A stretch of DNA of 64,000 nt. Origin: Nostoc sp. UHCC 0926 (lineage in GTDB: Bacteria; Cyanobacteriota; Cyanobacteriia; Cyanobacteriales; Nostocaceae). Of the stretch, positions 1 through 8,906 are shown in pieces. The position numbers were made by a program, and so were the translations under genes. Location: positions 6,554,686 to 6,618,685 of the forward strand of contig NZ_CP117768.1 in the NCBI RefSeq assembly GCF_028623165.1, written 5' to 3'. The notes below the pieces were generated by a model that saw nothing but the letters and a program-made list of their open reading frames with translations, did no database searches and had not been told where the DNA came from. Position 1 is the stretch's first letter. Every line of letters starts with the position of its first letter.

Positions 1-11
1 CCATGCGAGAA

Positions 12-407
12 CTAGGCAGATTTCTGATTTTCATCTGATGTCTGCCGTGCATTACTTTTCAAACGACTCAACCTGCTTTTGCGTATACGTTCGCTGTCAC
101 GAACGCCACCTGCTACTTCATATTCGCTGCTGTCTGTGCCATACTTGAAACCAACTCCCTTCAGCATCTTATCTGAAAGTTTACTTAGCTTTTTTTCCAT
201 TTCATCGATTTTAGTTTTAGTAGAGTCAACCACAGCTAAAGCGTTGTTATAAGTATCAAGCATAGTGCGAAACTCCTCAATTGATTGAGTCAGATTTTCC
301 AAATCGCAACTATTACCAAAATCCATGTTTGAATCAACTGCTTTGAATCCAGACGTTCTCAATTCAGCTTTTTCTAGAACCCGCGATGTCCGCTTTGTAC
401 GAGGCAT
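12..407 (-). CDS. Hypothetical protein, 131 aa, basic, partly coiled
   Basis: I do not recognise this family. The protein has a basic N-terminus (PRTKRTSR), a central acidic helical stretch (about residues 35-80, with heptad-like LDTYNNALAVVDSTKTKIDE) and a basic, Ser/Arg-rich C-terminus. No signal peptide or membrane segment is visible. It reads away from the tandem-repeat block at 620-810, which lies about 210 bases upstream of its start, so that block could sit in or above its promoter. The ATG at 407 is preceded by an AGGAGTA-like site (reverse strand, about 411-419), which supports this start. It may be a cyanobacteria-specific small protein; function unknown. Confidence 0.6.
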   Translation of the reverse strand: MPRTKRTSRVLEKAELRTSGFKAVDSNMDFGNSCDLENLTQSIEEFRTMLDTYNNALAVVDSTKTKIDEMEKKLSKLSDKMLKGVGFKYGTDSSEYEVAGGVRDSERIRKSRLSRLKSNARQTSDENQKSA

Positions 408-619
408 AAATGTACTCCTTGAAGATATTTATAGAACTAGCTTGCCTCAATTAAGCTGTATTCTGTATCAGAAAAACTCGCAAATCATTATATTTTTTAT
501 AATAATCTTTCTAGGCAATTCCAGTAGTTTTGCTGAAGTCAAGAACTAGATGCTGATTTTTATAGAGATAATATATTTGAACTTCATACAAGCTTCGGTT
601 TTTTCACCATCGCTTTAAT

Positions 620-810
620 GTTAGTGACTAATGTTGTAATGTTGGTGACTAATATTGTAATATTACTGACTAATGTTGTAATGTTTAGTGACTAATGTTG
701 TAATATTAATCACTAATGTCGTAATGTTGGTGACTAATATTGTAATATTACTGACTAATGTCGTAATGTTTAGTGACTAATGTTGTAATGTTAGTGACTA
801 ATGTCGTAAT
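620..810. repeat. Nine tandem 21-22 bp repeats
   Basis: Nine head-to-tail units, seven of 21 bp and two of 22 bp, exactly fill 191 bases. Each unit is a variant of GTTAGTGACTAATGTTGTAAT, with alternation at a few positions (GTTGGTG/ATTACTG/GTTTAGTG and TGTTG/TGTCG/TATTG). The stretch has no long open frame. It sits between the 3' end of leuA and the 5' end of the small gene at 12-407. Period and phasing equal two helical turns. Confidence 0.85.
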
Positions 811-860
811 GTTTTGGCAGTCGCTTCGGTGCCTAAGTCCTAAACTGGATATACACAAAC

Positions 861-892
861 AAGTAGGGTAGCACAACTGTGCTACCCTACTT
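861..892 (-). terminator. Hairpin terminator downstream of leuA
   Basis: A perfect 14-bp stem (AAGTAGGGTAGCAC with its complement) closed by a four-base AACT loop lies 40 bases past the leuA stop codon. On the minus strand it is followed by a short T-containing tract (GTTTGTG), so termination may be intrinsic but weak. The same palindrome type also occurs as a dispersed cyanobacterial repeat, so its role is inferred from position. Confidence 0.6.
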
Positions 893-931
893 ATGCTTTC
901 CAATTAACTGCAAATCAAAACAGAGGTGTTT

Positions 932-2536
932 TTAGACTTTCTGTGCAGTTACTTCCTCTGGCTTTTTTTGAGTTTGCAAAGATGCATACAACCTATTCAA
1001 CGCATTTACATAAGCTTGCGCGGATGCCACGATGATATCTGTGTTCGCTGCATGACCAGAAAATACTTTAGATTCATAACGTAAACGAATCGTCACTTCT
1101 CCAATGGCATCAATACCAGCTGTTACTGACTGCACAGAAAACTCAATCAACTCGTTGGGCACATTCACCACACGGTTGATGGCTTTGTAAACTGCATCCA
1201 CTGGCCCAGTACCGATCGCAGCATCAGTTAATTCTTCACCTTCTGGGGTACGTAGGGTAACTGTAGCAGTAGGACGGGCGTTGCTACCGCAGGAAACTTG
1301 CACCAACTCTACCCGGAACAAATCGGGTGCTTGTTGGATTTCATCGTTAACGATCGCTTCTAAATCCCAATCAGAAATTTCTTTCTTTTTATCTGCTACC
1401 TCTTTGAATCTGACGAATGCTTTATTTAACTCAGTATCCGACAGTTCAAAGCCCAATTCTTTCAACCGAGTGCGGAAAGCATTTCTCCCTGAATGTTTAC
1501 CCAAAACTATTTGATTGTCTGTTAAGCCAATCAATTGGGCATCCATAATTTCATAAGTGAGTTTGTTTTTTAACACACCATCTTGGTGAATCCCAGACTC
1601 ATGAGCAAAGGCATTCGCCCCGACGATCGCTTTATTTGGTTGTACTAGCATTCCCGTCAAATTGGAAACTAAGCGTGAGGTTTTGTAAATTTGTCGGGTG
1701 TCGATATTTGTCAGGGATTCTTGAGATTCTTCTGGTCTTCCGAGATAGGGATTAAAATATTGTCGCCGCACATGCAGCGCCATCACCAATTCTTCTAGTG
1801 AGGCATTTCCGGCGCGTTCACCAATCCCATTGATCGTACATTCTAGTTGCCGTGCGCCATTTTTGACGGCTTCTAAGAAGTTAGCAACTGCCAAGCCTAA
1901 ATCATTATGACCGTGAACGGAAATAATCGCTTGGTCGATGTTGGGGACATTTTCGATAATGCCCTTAATTATGGCTCCAAATTCGCTAGGGGTGGTGTAA
2001 CCCACAGTATCGGGAATGTTAACTGTTGTTGCACCAGCTGCGATCGCTCGCTCTAACACTTGGTAAAGAAATTCTGGATCGGTACGAGCCGCATCCATTG
2101 GTGAAAATTCTATATCTGTCATGAAGGATTTGGCGTATCCTACCATTTCTTCGGCGATCGCTAGCACTTCTGCCCGTGACTTCCGCAACTGATACTCTAA
2201 ATGAATATCAGAAGTCGAAATAAATGTGTGAATTCTGGCGTTAACTGCTGGTTTTAACGCTTCTGCGGCTGCTTCAATATCTGCTTTAATCGCTCTTGCC
2301 AAACTGCAAATTACTGGACCATTTTCTGTCCCCACAATTTGGGAAATTTTCTTAACTGCTTCAAAATCTCCAGGACTAGCAAAGGCAAAGCCTGCCTCAA
2401 TTATATCCACGCCCAGACGCGCTAATTGCTTGGCAATAACTAGCTTTTCGTCTATATTCAGAGTCGCTCCGGGACATTGCTCTCCATCTCGCAGTGTAGT
2501 ATCAAAAATGATGATTCGATCAGTTTTGTTTGTCAT
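932..2536 (-). CDS. leuA: 2-isopropylmalate synthase
   Basis: Catalyses condensation of acetyl-CoA with 2-oxoisovalerate, the first committed step of leucine synthesis in the cytoplasm. The 534-residue product has the usual bacterial long-form length. It opens with the HMGL-like TIM barrel (DTTLRDGEQCPGATL near residues 11-25, with the metal-binding Asp and catalytic Arg), has the HGHNDLGLA metal motif near residue 210, and ends in the LeuA dimer/leucine-feedback domain (residues about 400-530, including the GTGPVDAVY segment). The ATG at 2536 gives a natural N-terminus just before DRIIIFDTTLRDGE. It is likely monocistronic: a hairpin follows it and an opposed intergenic region precedes it. 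Confidence 0.97.
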   Translation of the reverse strand: MTNKTDRIIIFDTTLRDGEQCPGATLNIDEKLVIAKQLARLGVDIIEAGFAFASPGDFEAVKKISQIVGTENGPVICSLARAIKADIEAAAEALKPAVNARIHTFISTSDIHLEYQLRKSRAEVLAIAEEMVGYAKSFMTDIEFSPMDAARTDPEFLYQVLERAIAAGATTVNIPDTVGYTTPSEFGAIIKGIIENVPNIDQAIISVHGHNDLGLAVANFLEAVKNGARQLECTINGIGERAGNASLEELVMALHVRRQYFNPYLGRPEESQESLTNIDTRQIYKTSRLVSNLTGMLVQPNKAIVGANAFAHESGIHQDGVLKNKLTYEIMDAQLIGLTDNQIVLGKHSGRNAFRTRLKELGFELSDTELNKAFVRFKEVADKKKEISDWDLEAIVNDEIQQAPDLFRVELVQVSCGSNARPTATVTLRTPEGEELTDAAIGTGPVDAVYKAINRVVNVPNELIEFSVQSVTAGIDAIGEVTIRLRYESKVFSGHAANTDIIVASAQAYVNALNRLYASLQTQKKPEEVTAQKV

Positions 2537-2631
2537 TTGCCGTTTGTTGTTTAGTTGTTACTTGTGGCTCAAAATATCTTCAACCTTAGTTTTTCTTTTA
2601 CTCTTACCTTTGTAAATAATTGCTAAGGCTA

Positions 2632-3153
2632 CTAACCTTCGGTTTTTTCTATTTGATCTCTGATATCATTTAAATCTATATATCTGTCAGTAGCATTGCG
2701 TAGCTCTCTAGCTATCATTCCTTCTGTTGATACTACCGTAATATGTGTATTTTTTGAGCGTAATAATTCGATTGCTCTTTCAAAATCTCCATCGCCACTG
2801 AATAATACTACTCGGTCATACTGGTCTACTGTATTAAACATATCTACAACAATTTCAATATCTAAATTCGCTTTTTGCGAGTAACGACCAGAAGTATCAT
2901 CATAGTATTCTTTAAGAATTTTAGTTCGGACTGTATATCCCAGACTAATTAGAGCATCTCTAAAACCTCGCTGATCTTGTGGGTCTTTTAAACCAGTGTA
3001 CCAGAATGCATTAATTAAGGTTGTTTCTGATTGCTCATGTTTTAAGTATTCTAAGACTCGCCGCGGGTCAAAAAACCAGCCATTTTTTTGTTGAGCATAG
3101 AACATATTGTTTCCGTCTACAAAAATAGACAGACGATTCATTGGAGAACCCAT
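2632..3153 (-). CDS. NYN-domain (LabA/DUF88-like) protein
   Basis: A 173-residue protein of the NYN/PIN-like fold. Visible acidic catalytic positions are in FVDGNNMFY (near residue 12), the DIEIVVDMF segment (near 98) and FSGDGDFE (near 118), the typical Asp constellation of NYN ribonucleases and of the cyanobacterial LabA family. Members are predicted Mg-dependent RNases; LabA itself affects circadian output in Synechococcus, but whether this is the orthologue cannot be told from sequence alone. An internal ATG (MNRLSIF, 12 bases in) is an equally good start. It is co-directional with leuA, 95 bases upstream of it. Confidence 0.85.
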   Translation of the reverse strand: MGSPMNRLSIFVDGNNMFYAQQKNGWFFDPRRVLEYLKHEQSETTLINAFWYTGLKDPQDQRGFRDALISLGYTVRTKILKEYYDDTSGRYSQKANLDIEIVVDMFNTVDQYDRVVLFSGDGDFERAIELLRSKNTHITVVSTEGMIARELRNATDRYIDLNDIRDQIEKTEG

Positions 3154-3893
3154 ACAAATTTACACCTAATAATATAAATGAATTTAGATGGAACAATAGA
3201 TTATAGCAATTTTCAAATAGCAAGTTTGCTAATATCTATAAAGTAGCTCTTCATCTATAGGTTTTATCCTACCTCTTTCAAGGCATAAAAACAGATGCAA
3301 CATTGGAGTTGAGATCCTGGGTGCTAAACCTTATTCACCTCCGGCACTGCAAGAGCCACCCTGTGATCAAAATCTACCAATAAAATTGAACCAGTAACAG
3401 CATTTATCGCTGTATAACATTAAAGTTTACCCCTAAAGAGGTATAGCATAGGCTTAGGGTAGGATATAAATTAATGCCTATCTATAAGTTTTGCTGTCAG
3501 TATCAGGACACGCTTTGTGGGAAGTACCAATATTGCGCTAAAGACAGAAGACGGACTTGGGACAGCTTCTGGTAAAACACCCAGTTAAGAGCGTAGTTGT
3601 TGGTTAGGCGAGGGTAAAATCTTGCCGCAACCAAGTGCAGAGGCGAAGTATATCCGGGTCTGATCTGTGAGACAATTACTACTTGTAACTCACTCAACAG
3701 GAAAAGAATAACTTAAGCACTACCTGAGTAGGAATCTCTTGGGGGCTAGCTCTGCCAATAAAAGTTTGTTGATGAATAGAAGATACTTTACAAATGTATA
3801 AGATTGTCATTTAAGTCTTATTTCAATGTACTTGTACTAAAACGTGGTCTGAATAAATAAAAGTGTTGGACTTAAATCAATCAGTAACACGAT
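3154..3893. other. 740-base intergenic region
   Basis: No convincing gene. It contains only a weak 64-codon minus-strand frame (3503-3697) without recognisable features, and the promoter side of the divergent NYN gene and CHASE2 kinase. I see no tRNA, riboswitch or strong hairpin. Confidence 0.5.
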
Positions 3894-6245
3894 ATGGCAG
3901 AAGAACCTACATCTACCTTAACTAAAAACTATGTCTCTGCTGCCAATAGACACTTAAGTAAACCGACAAAAGTAACCTCAACAGCATCGGCTCGCCAATC
4001 TAGGTGGATGGTTCGCTTAGGTCATCTCCTGGCTGGTGCTTGGGCAATCAGTGCAGGAGTGCTGAGTGCTTCTGGTGGGGACTTGGTTCAAGTGATGGAA
4101 AATAAGGCGCTTTCTGGCTTTTTTCAACTGCGTGGGTCGATTGTGCCTCCAGAAGACATCGTAATTTTAGCAATAGACGATCAGTCAATATCAGTTCCCG
4201 AACAGTACTATAAAACAAATCCGAAACAGTATGCCTACCTAGAAACACTGAAATCTTATCCTTATAAACGTGCTGCATATGCTCAGGTAATCACAAAGTT
4301 AATTAAAGCCGGTGTCCGCTCTGTAGCAGTAGACGTACTTTTTGACACGCCAAGTAGTTATGGAGTTACTGACGATCGCCAACTCCAGGCAGTATTACAA
4401 AAATATGGCAGCAAAGTTACCTTAGCAGCTGTCTACGAAAATTCCCAGACGCACCAAGGGTCTTTTATACAACTAACAGACCCACAACAGATGTTTCGTA
4501 AAGGGTTAGTATCCATTGGCTCAGTAAATTTCCCCGTAGAGGTAGATGGTAAAGTTGATCGATTGGCGAGTGAGTTTTCTAAGTTGCTAGCTGAAGATAA
4601 TTTGCTCGAGAAGCTACCTTCTTTTGATGAAGCAGCGCTTAGAGCAGCACAAGTAAATTATCCTCAACCAAAGGGCGATCGCATTTATTTTTGGGGGCCT
4701 GCGGGTACATTTGAGCAAATACCCTTTTGGCATGTACTCGACCCGGAAAACTGGAACACCTATTTACAACAGGGAAAGGTCTTCAAAGACAAAATAGTGC
4801 TGATTGGTGCGACAGATAAGTTAAACAATGATTATTATCCAGTCGCTGCTAGCAACAGCACTCAACCGATGTCGGGCGTGGAAATTCACGCCAATGCGAT
4901 CGCAACTTTGATGCAAGGTAAAGCGATCGCCTCAGGAATTAACAATGCACCATTGCGAGGTTTGTTTGTGCTAATTCTAGTTGGCAGTACAGCCTTGATG
5001 ATTAACAGACGCAAACGTAGTATCAATAGATTTCTATATAGCCTTGCCCTTTCTGGCACTTGGGTAGGAATTAGTTATGGGTTATTTGTCTATAGTGAGT
5101 TAATTTTCCCTACGACTTTACCAATGATCGCGATCGCGATGACCGGACTTTCCTATCTGACAACCTCATTGGTCAGGGAAAGTATCAGAAAACGCCAATT
5201 ATTAGATATATTTCAGAAGTATAAAACTTCCCCCGTTGTCCAAGAAATTATTAGCCAACAAGATGACTTACAAGACCTAATCCAGCAACGAGATTTAGCC
5301 TTATCAGGGAAAGTTTTGGCTCAACGCTACAAAATTGTCAAAGTTCTCGGTTCCGGTGGATTCAGCGAAACCTATATTGCCGTAGATACCCAACGTCCTG
5401 GTAATCCGCGATGTGTTGTCAAGCAACTAAAACCAGCCAGCACCAAACCAGAAGCTTTGCAACTTGCCAGACGTTTATTTAACTCAGAGGCGCAAACACT
5501 AGAAAAATTGGGGATGCACAGTCAAATCCCTCAACTTTTAGCGTATTTTGAAGAAGATGAAGAATTTTATTTAGTACAAGAACAGATAATTGGTCATCCT
5601 TTAAATCAGGAACTCCCAACAGGTAGAGCAATTGAAGAAGTTGCAGTTATCAAAATTGTCAGGGACTTATTGCAAACATTAATATTTGTCCATAAAAACA
5701 ACGTGATTCACCGGGATATTAAACCCAGCAATATCATCCGGCGACATTCAGACGGTAAACTAGTACTGATTGACTTTGGAGCTGTCAAAGAAGTCAGCAC
5801 AAAACAGCTTGATCATCAAGAACAAACCCCCTTGACCATTGGCATTGGTACTCAAGGTTACGCACCAAGCGAGCAATGTTTTGGGCGGCCACACTACAGT
5901 AGTGATATCTATGCAGTCGGCATGGTTGGAATTAAAGCCTTGACTGGTATAGCACCCCGTGAGCTAGATAGAGATGCTGATGGAGAGATAAAATGGAGCG
6001 AGCGCTCCCAGGTGAGCCACTCCCTAGCTCAGATTCTCAGTAAAATGGTGCTGGATGACTTTAAACAGCGATATCAGTCTGCATCAGAGGCTCTTAAGGA
6101 TCTTGAAGCTCTTGAAGCTTTTAATGATGTTGTAAATTCCCAAAGCAGATACCTCATGCCACAGGATGACTCATTAATGAATACTTTAGACGATTTAGGC
6201 ACTCCCACAAAATCTTGTTCAGAAGGACAAGAGACTGACAAATAA
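3894..6245 (+). CDS. CHASE2-domain serine/threonine protein kinase
   Basis: A 783-residue membrane receptor kinase. After a first hydrophobic segment (about residues 42-65) comes an extracytoplasmic CHASE2 sensor (about 70-350, with ILAIDDQSI and VAVDVLFDTPS), then two or three membrane helices (about 352-430). A cytoplasmic Hanks-type kinase domain starts near residue 478: glycine loop LGSGGFSETY, HRDIKPSN near 604 and DFGAVKEV near 626, so all catalytic motifs are present. This architecture is common in multicellular cyanobacteria, and the ligand is unknown. The ATG at 3894 is the first in frame. Downstream is the opposed glutathione reductase gene, so it is probably transcribed alone. Confidence 0.93.
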   Translation: MAEEPTSTLTKNYVSAANRHLSKPTKVTSTASARQSRWMVRLGHLLAGAWAISAGVLSASGGDLVQVMENKALSGFFQLRGSIVPPEDIVILAIDDQSISVPEQYYKTNPKQYAYLETLKSYPYKRAAYAQVITKLIKAGVRSVAVDVLFDTPSSYGVTDDRQLQAVLQKYGSKVTLAAVYENSQTHQGSFIQLTDPQQMFRKGLVSIGSVNFPVEVDGKVDRLASEFSKLLAEDNLLEKLPSFDEAALRAAQVNYPQPKGDRIYFWGPAGTFEQIPFWHVLDPENWNTYLQQGKVFKDKIVLIGATDKLNNDYYPVAASNSTQPMSGVEIHANAIATLMQGKAIASGINNAPLRGLFVLILVGSTALMINRRKRSINRFLYSLALSGTWVGISYGLFVYSELIFPTTLPMIAIAMTGLSYLTTSLVRESIRKRQLLDIFQKYKTSPVVQEIISQQDDLQDLIQQRDLALSGKVLAQRYKIVKVLGSGGFSETYIAVDTQRPGNPRCVVKQLKPASTKPEALQLARRLFNSEAQTLEKLGMHSQIPQLLAYFEEDEEFYLVQEQIIGHPLNQELPTGRAIEEVAVIKIVRDLLQTLIFVHKNNVIHRDIKPSNIIRRHSDGKLVLIDFGAVKEVSTKQLDHQEQTPLTIGIGTQGYAPSEQCFGRPHYSSDIYAVGMVGIKALTGIAPRELDRDADGEIKWSERSQVSHSLAQILSKMVLDDFKQRYQSASEALKDLEALEAFNDVVNSQSRYLMPQDDSLMNTLDDLGTPTKSCSEGQETDK

Positions 6246-6454
6246 AAAAATATCCAATTGCTGTGGAAGCTGTTCTTGAGCAGGGGAAGCAGAATCTGAT
6301 AGTTGTATTGGATACAAGAATTTGGATAATTTAATTTTTGGAGTTCCCCAAGAATAATTAGGCATAAGGGCGGGGAGAAGAGAAGAAGGATTTTCTCCCA
6401 TACACGCCGCCCCTTCTATGTTCGTGTCTTCTTCACTCAATCCTGCACATGATT

Positions 6455-7801
6455 TTAAGTTAAGGACAAGAATTCTTCTCCTGTCGTGGGATGAATGGCT
6501 ATTGTTTCATCCAAATCTTCTTTGGTAATGCCCTTGCGAATTGCCACGCCGAGACTTTGAATGATATCTGCTGCGTGTTCACCCACCATATGAGCACCCA
6601 AAACTTGCCCAGAATCACCATTTAACACTATCTTCATAGTAGTTGGCTCATTCTGTTCGATTAACTGATACAACAGTGGTTGGAACTGGGTGCAGTAGCA
6701 TTGTACAGATTCACCAAATTTTTCCCGTGCTTTGGCTTCTGTCATTCCCACACTAGCCGCTTCTGGACGGCAAAAAACAGCAGTGGGCACATAATCATAA
6801 TTCAGTTTTTGCGCCTTGTTCCCAAAAACTGTATCGGCAAAGGCAATACCTTCTGCCTTAGCCACTGGAGACAATTGCAGGCGGCTGGTGCAGTCACCTA
6901 CAGCAAAAATATTTTCTTGGCTGGTGCGGCTGTATTCATCTACTTTAATTGCACCATCTTCACCAAGTTCAACATGGGCATTTTCCAAGCCAAGATTCTT
7001 GGTATTTGGAGCGTAACCTGTGGCAACTAAGATGGTATCTGCTGTAATTATTTCTCGGCTCTCACCAGTAATAGTTAACAACAAACCTTCTTCGGAGAAT
7101 TTGATTTCTTGACTAGTGCTGTTGGTGAACAACTTAATTCCGCGTTTGCTCAAACCCTGTTGTACCGCAGAGCGAATGTCATTATCAAACCCCGATAAAA
7201 TCATCTCGTCTTTTTCAATTACCGTCACCTCGCAGCCAAAAGCGTGCATCATGCTGGAAAATTCTACGCCAATATAGCCGCCGCCAATGACTGCTAAACG
7301 TTTCGGCAGATAAGGCAACTGAAACATTTCGCGGGATGTGATGGCGTATTCTATACCTGGGATTTGGGGCTTGAGGGGTTGTCCTCCCACAGCAATTAAA
7401 ATTTTGTCTGCTGTAACTTTGCGTCCATCAATATTGATAGTATGGGTATCGATGAAAGTGGCATATTCAGAAATTAGTTCAATTCCAGCTTTGTGCAATT
7501 GCTGAAAATAGGATTGGTTAATCCTGTCAATATGCTGGTGTACTGACTTAATAAATAATGTCCAGTCAAAGTATGTTTGACAGTCACTCCACCCATAACT
7601 CTGCGCTATTTGATTTTGCAGGGCGAAGTCAGCTGCGTAAACAATCAGTTTTTTGGGAACGCAACCGCGATTTACACAGGTTCCACCGATGGCTTCTTGT
7701 TCAGCAACAGCTACACGGACTCCGTAACTAGCTGCTTTTTTAGCTGCTGCCAATCCCCCAGGCCCAGCACCAATGATAAACAAGTCGTAATCAAATGTCA
7801 T
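6455..7801 (-). CDS. gor: Glutathione-disulfide reductase
   Basis: NADPH-dependent flavoprotein that regenerates reduced glutathione. It shows the N-terminal FAD-binding motif DLFIIGAGPGGLAAAKKA, the redox-active disulfide GGTCVNRGCVPKK, a second Rossmann motif VIGGGYIGVEFSSM for NADPH, the FAVGDCT FAD motif, and the C-terminal dimerisation domain ending in the catalytic HPTTGEE. I chose ATG 7801 (MTFDYDLF, 448 aa) over the upstream ATG at 7822, because family members begin immediately before the first beta strand. It is monocistronic by context, facing the kinase gene. Confidence 0.95.
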   Translation of the reverse strand: MTFDYDLFIIGAGPGGLAAAKKAASYGVRVAVAEQEAIGGTCVNRGCVPKKLIVYAADFALQNQIAQSYGWSDCQTYFDWTLFIKSVHQHIDRINQSYFQQLHKAGIELISEYATFIDTHTINIDGRKVTADKILIAVGGQPLKPQIPGIEYAITSREMFQLPYLPKRLAVIGGGYIGVEFSSMMHAFGCEVTVIEKDEMILSGFDNDIRSAVQQGLSKRGIKLFTNSTSQEIKFSEEGLLLTITGESREIITADTILVATGYAPNTKNLGLENAHVELGEDGAIKVDEYSRTSQENIFAVGDCTSRLQLSPVAKAEGIAFADTVFGNKAQKLNYDYVPTAVFCRPEAASVGMTEAKAREKFGESVQCYCTQFQPLLYQLIEQNEPTTMKIVLNGDSGQVLGAHMVGEHAADIIQSLGVAIRKGITKEDLDETIAIHPTTGEEFLSLT

Positions 7802-8054
7802 AAAAATCTGTTCCTTTTTCACTTTTTGGAAAGCAGAGCTATTTCATCCCTTATAGTTACTCAGACAAAACTTCATCTACTGTCTTTAGGTGGACAAATT
7901 GGGATGAAACCAGGCTGATATGTAGCAGATTGCCGCCTTAATAGCAATTACATCCAAAAGGAACAGCGATCGCCCGAATATTGCTAAGTTGTATTACATT
8001 ATCTTGCCAAAAAAGGATCTTGTCTATCCTACAAAAGGTAAATGTTTGCGATGC

Positions 8055-8741
8055 CTAGTTTGGGGGGGTATGCGATCGCACTTCTGGGCAGTAGCTGCAT
8101 TGAAAAAAATTCAGCCGATTAAGCCATTGATGCCAGACATGAATTAGCCTTGCGCGGTCAAATTCAAAAATCTCTGCTTCTTCACCTGGCAAGGCCACGA
8201 CAATGAGAGCATGGTTAATTTTGCAGTTAAACAGGCGATCGCTATAATACCGATTTATGGCACCACCATAAGCAGCTAGTTGTAAAGGCTTGTCATAAAG
8301 CTTATCAAATCTCAGTTTTGGTTCCTCGGCTGTAGTCCATTCAATTAAATACGGAACACCTTGATAACGAGCAACTAAATCAACTTTCCCGGCGTAAACT
8401 TCCTGATAGTTAGGCACAACTTGCTCAACCAGTTGCACATCGCTAAGTTGGTTTAGCACAGATTGAACACTATCCCAGTAAGGCTGAATCAGGCTGCTGT
8501 CAGGTTTGGGCGAGTAACCTTGCAGGTGTTCTTTAATCAACTGGTGCAAGGCATTTCCTCGACGGCGGCTGTTAGCGGCAATTCGATTTGCCTCTGCATC
8601 GCCAACTTTATTACGCCAATAGGAAAGGGCGGCTAGAGATTTTGGTGGCTGTGTCGCTTTTAAAACTGTGGTGACAGCAGGGAGAAGAACGCCACCATTG
8701 CCTTGATAGTAGCATCGTCCGTTGATATAGGTAGATTTCAT
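8055..8741 (-). CDS. PD-(D/E)XK / MGME1-like nuclease homologue with altered active site
   Basis: A 228-residue protein resembling the single-strand exonuclease MGME1 and its cyanobacterial relatives. It shares the N-terminal LPAVTTVLKATQP, the RRRGNALHQLIKEHL helix with its metal-side Glu/His, and the core strands GKVDLVARYQGVPYLIEWTTAEEPK (Asp near 118, Glu near 131). In the PD-(D/E)XK family the core normally reads (D/E)WKT. Here it reads EWTT, so the catalytic Lys is replaced by Thr. The C-terminus has QLAAYGGAINRYY, the family's Gln helix. It may be inactive or use an alternative base. It is divergent from the HTH gene at 8907. Confidence 0.7.
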   Translation of the reverse strand: MKSTYINGRCYYQGNGGVLLPAVTTVLKATQPPKSLAALSYWRNKVGDAEANRIAANSRRRGNALHQLIKEHLQGYSPKPDSSLIQPYWDSVQSVLNQLSDVQLVEQVVPNYQEVYAGKVDLVARYQGVPYLIEWTTAEEPKLRFDKLYDKPLQLAAYGGAINRYYSDRLFNCKINHALIVVALPGEEAEIFEFDRARLIHVWHQWLNRLNFFQCSYCPEVRSHTPPN

Positions 8742-8906
8742 AAGTTGCGAGTAATGAATTACTACATCAACTAGCTTCGAGGGTTGGTGTCTGAGATAAC
8801 GTCTGAGTCAGCTATCCAGAGTGTCTGACTTGGTGTATGAGTGTGTATGACTTTTAATTAGTTAATTAGCTTTAGTTAAGATGATTAAAAGTTGCGTAGT
8901 TTAAAT

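Noticed and set aside
620..810. Tandem repeats resemble CAST end repeats (TGACTAATGTCG)
   Set aside because: No TGTACA end or CAST gene lies near; spacing and core differ, and the resemblance is limited to AT-rich TAATGTCG.
3503..3697. 64-codon minus-strand gene
   Set aside because: No domain, ribosome site or codon pattern that sets it apart from chance frames in this intergenic region.
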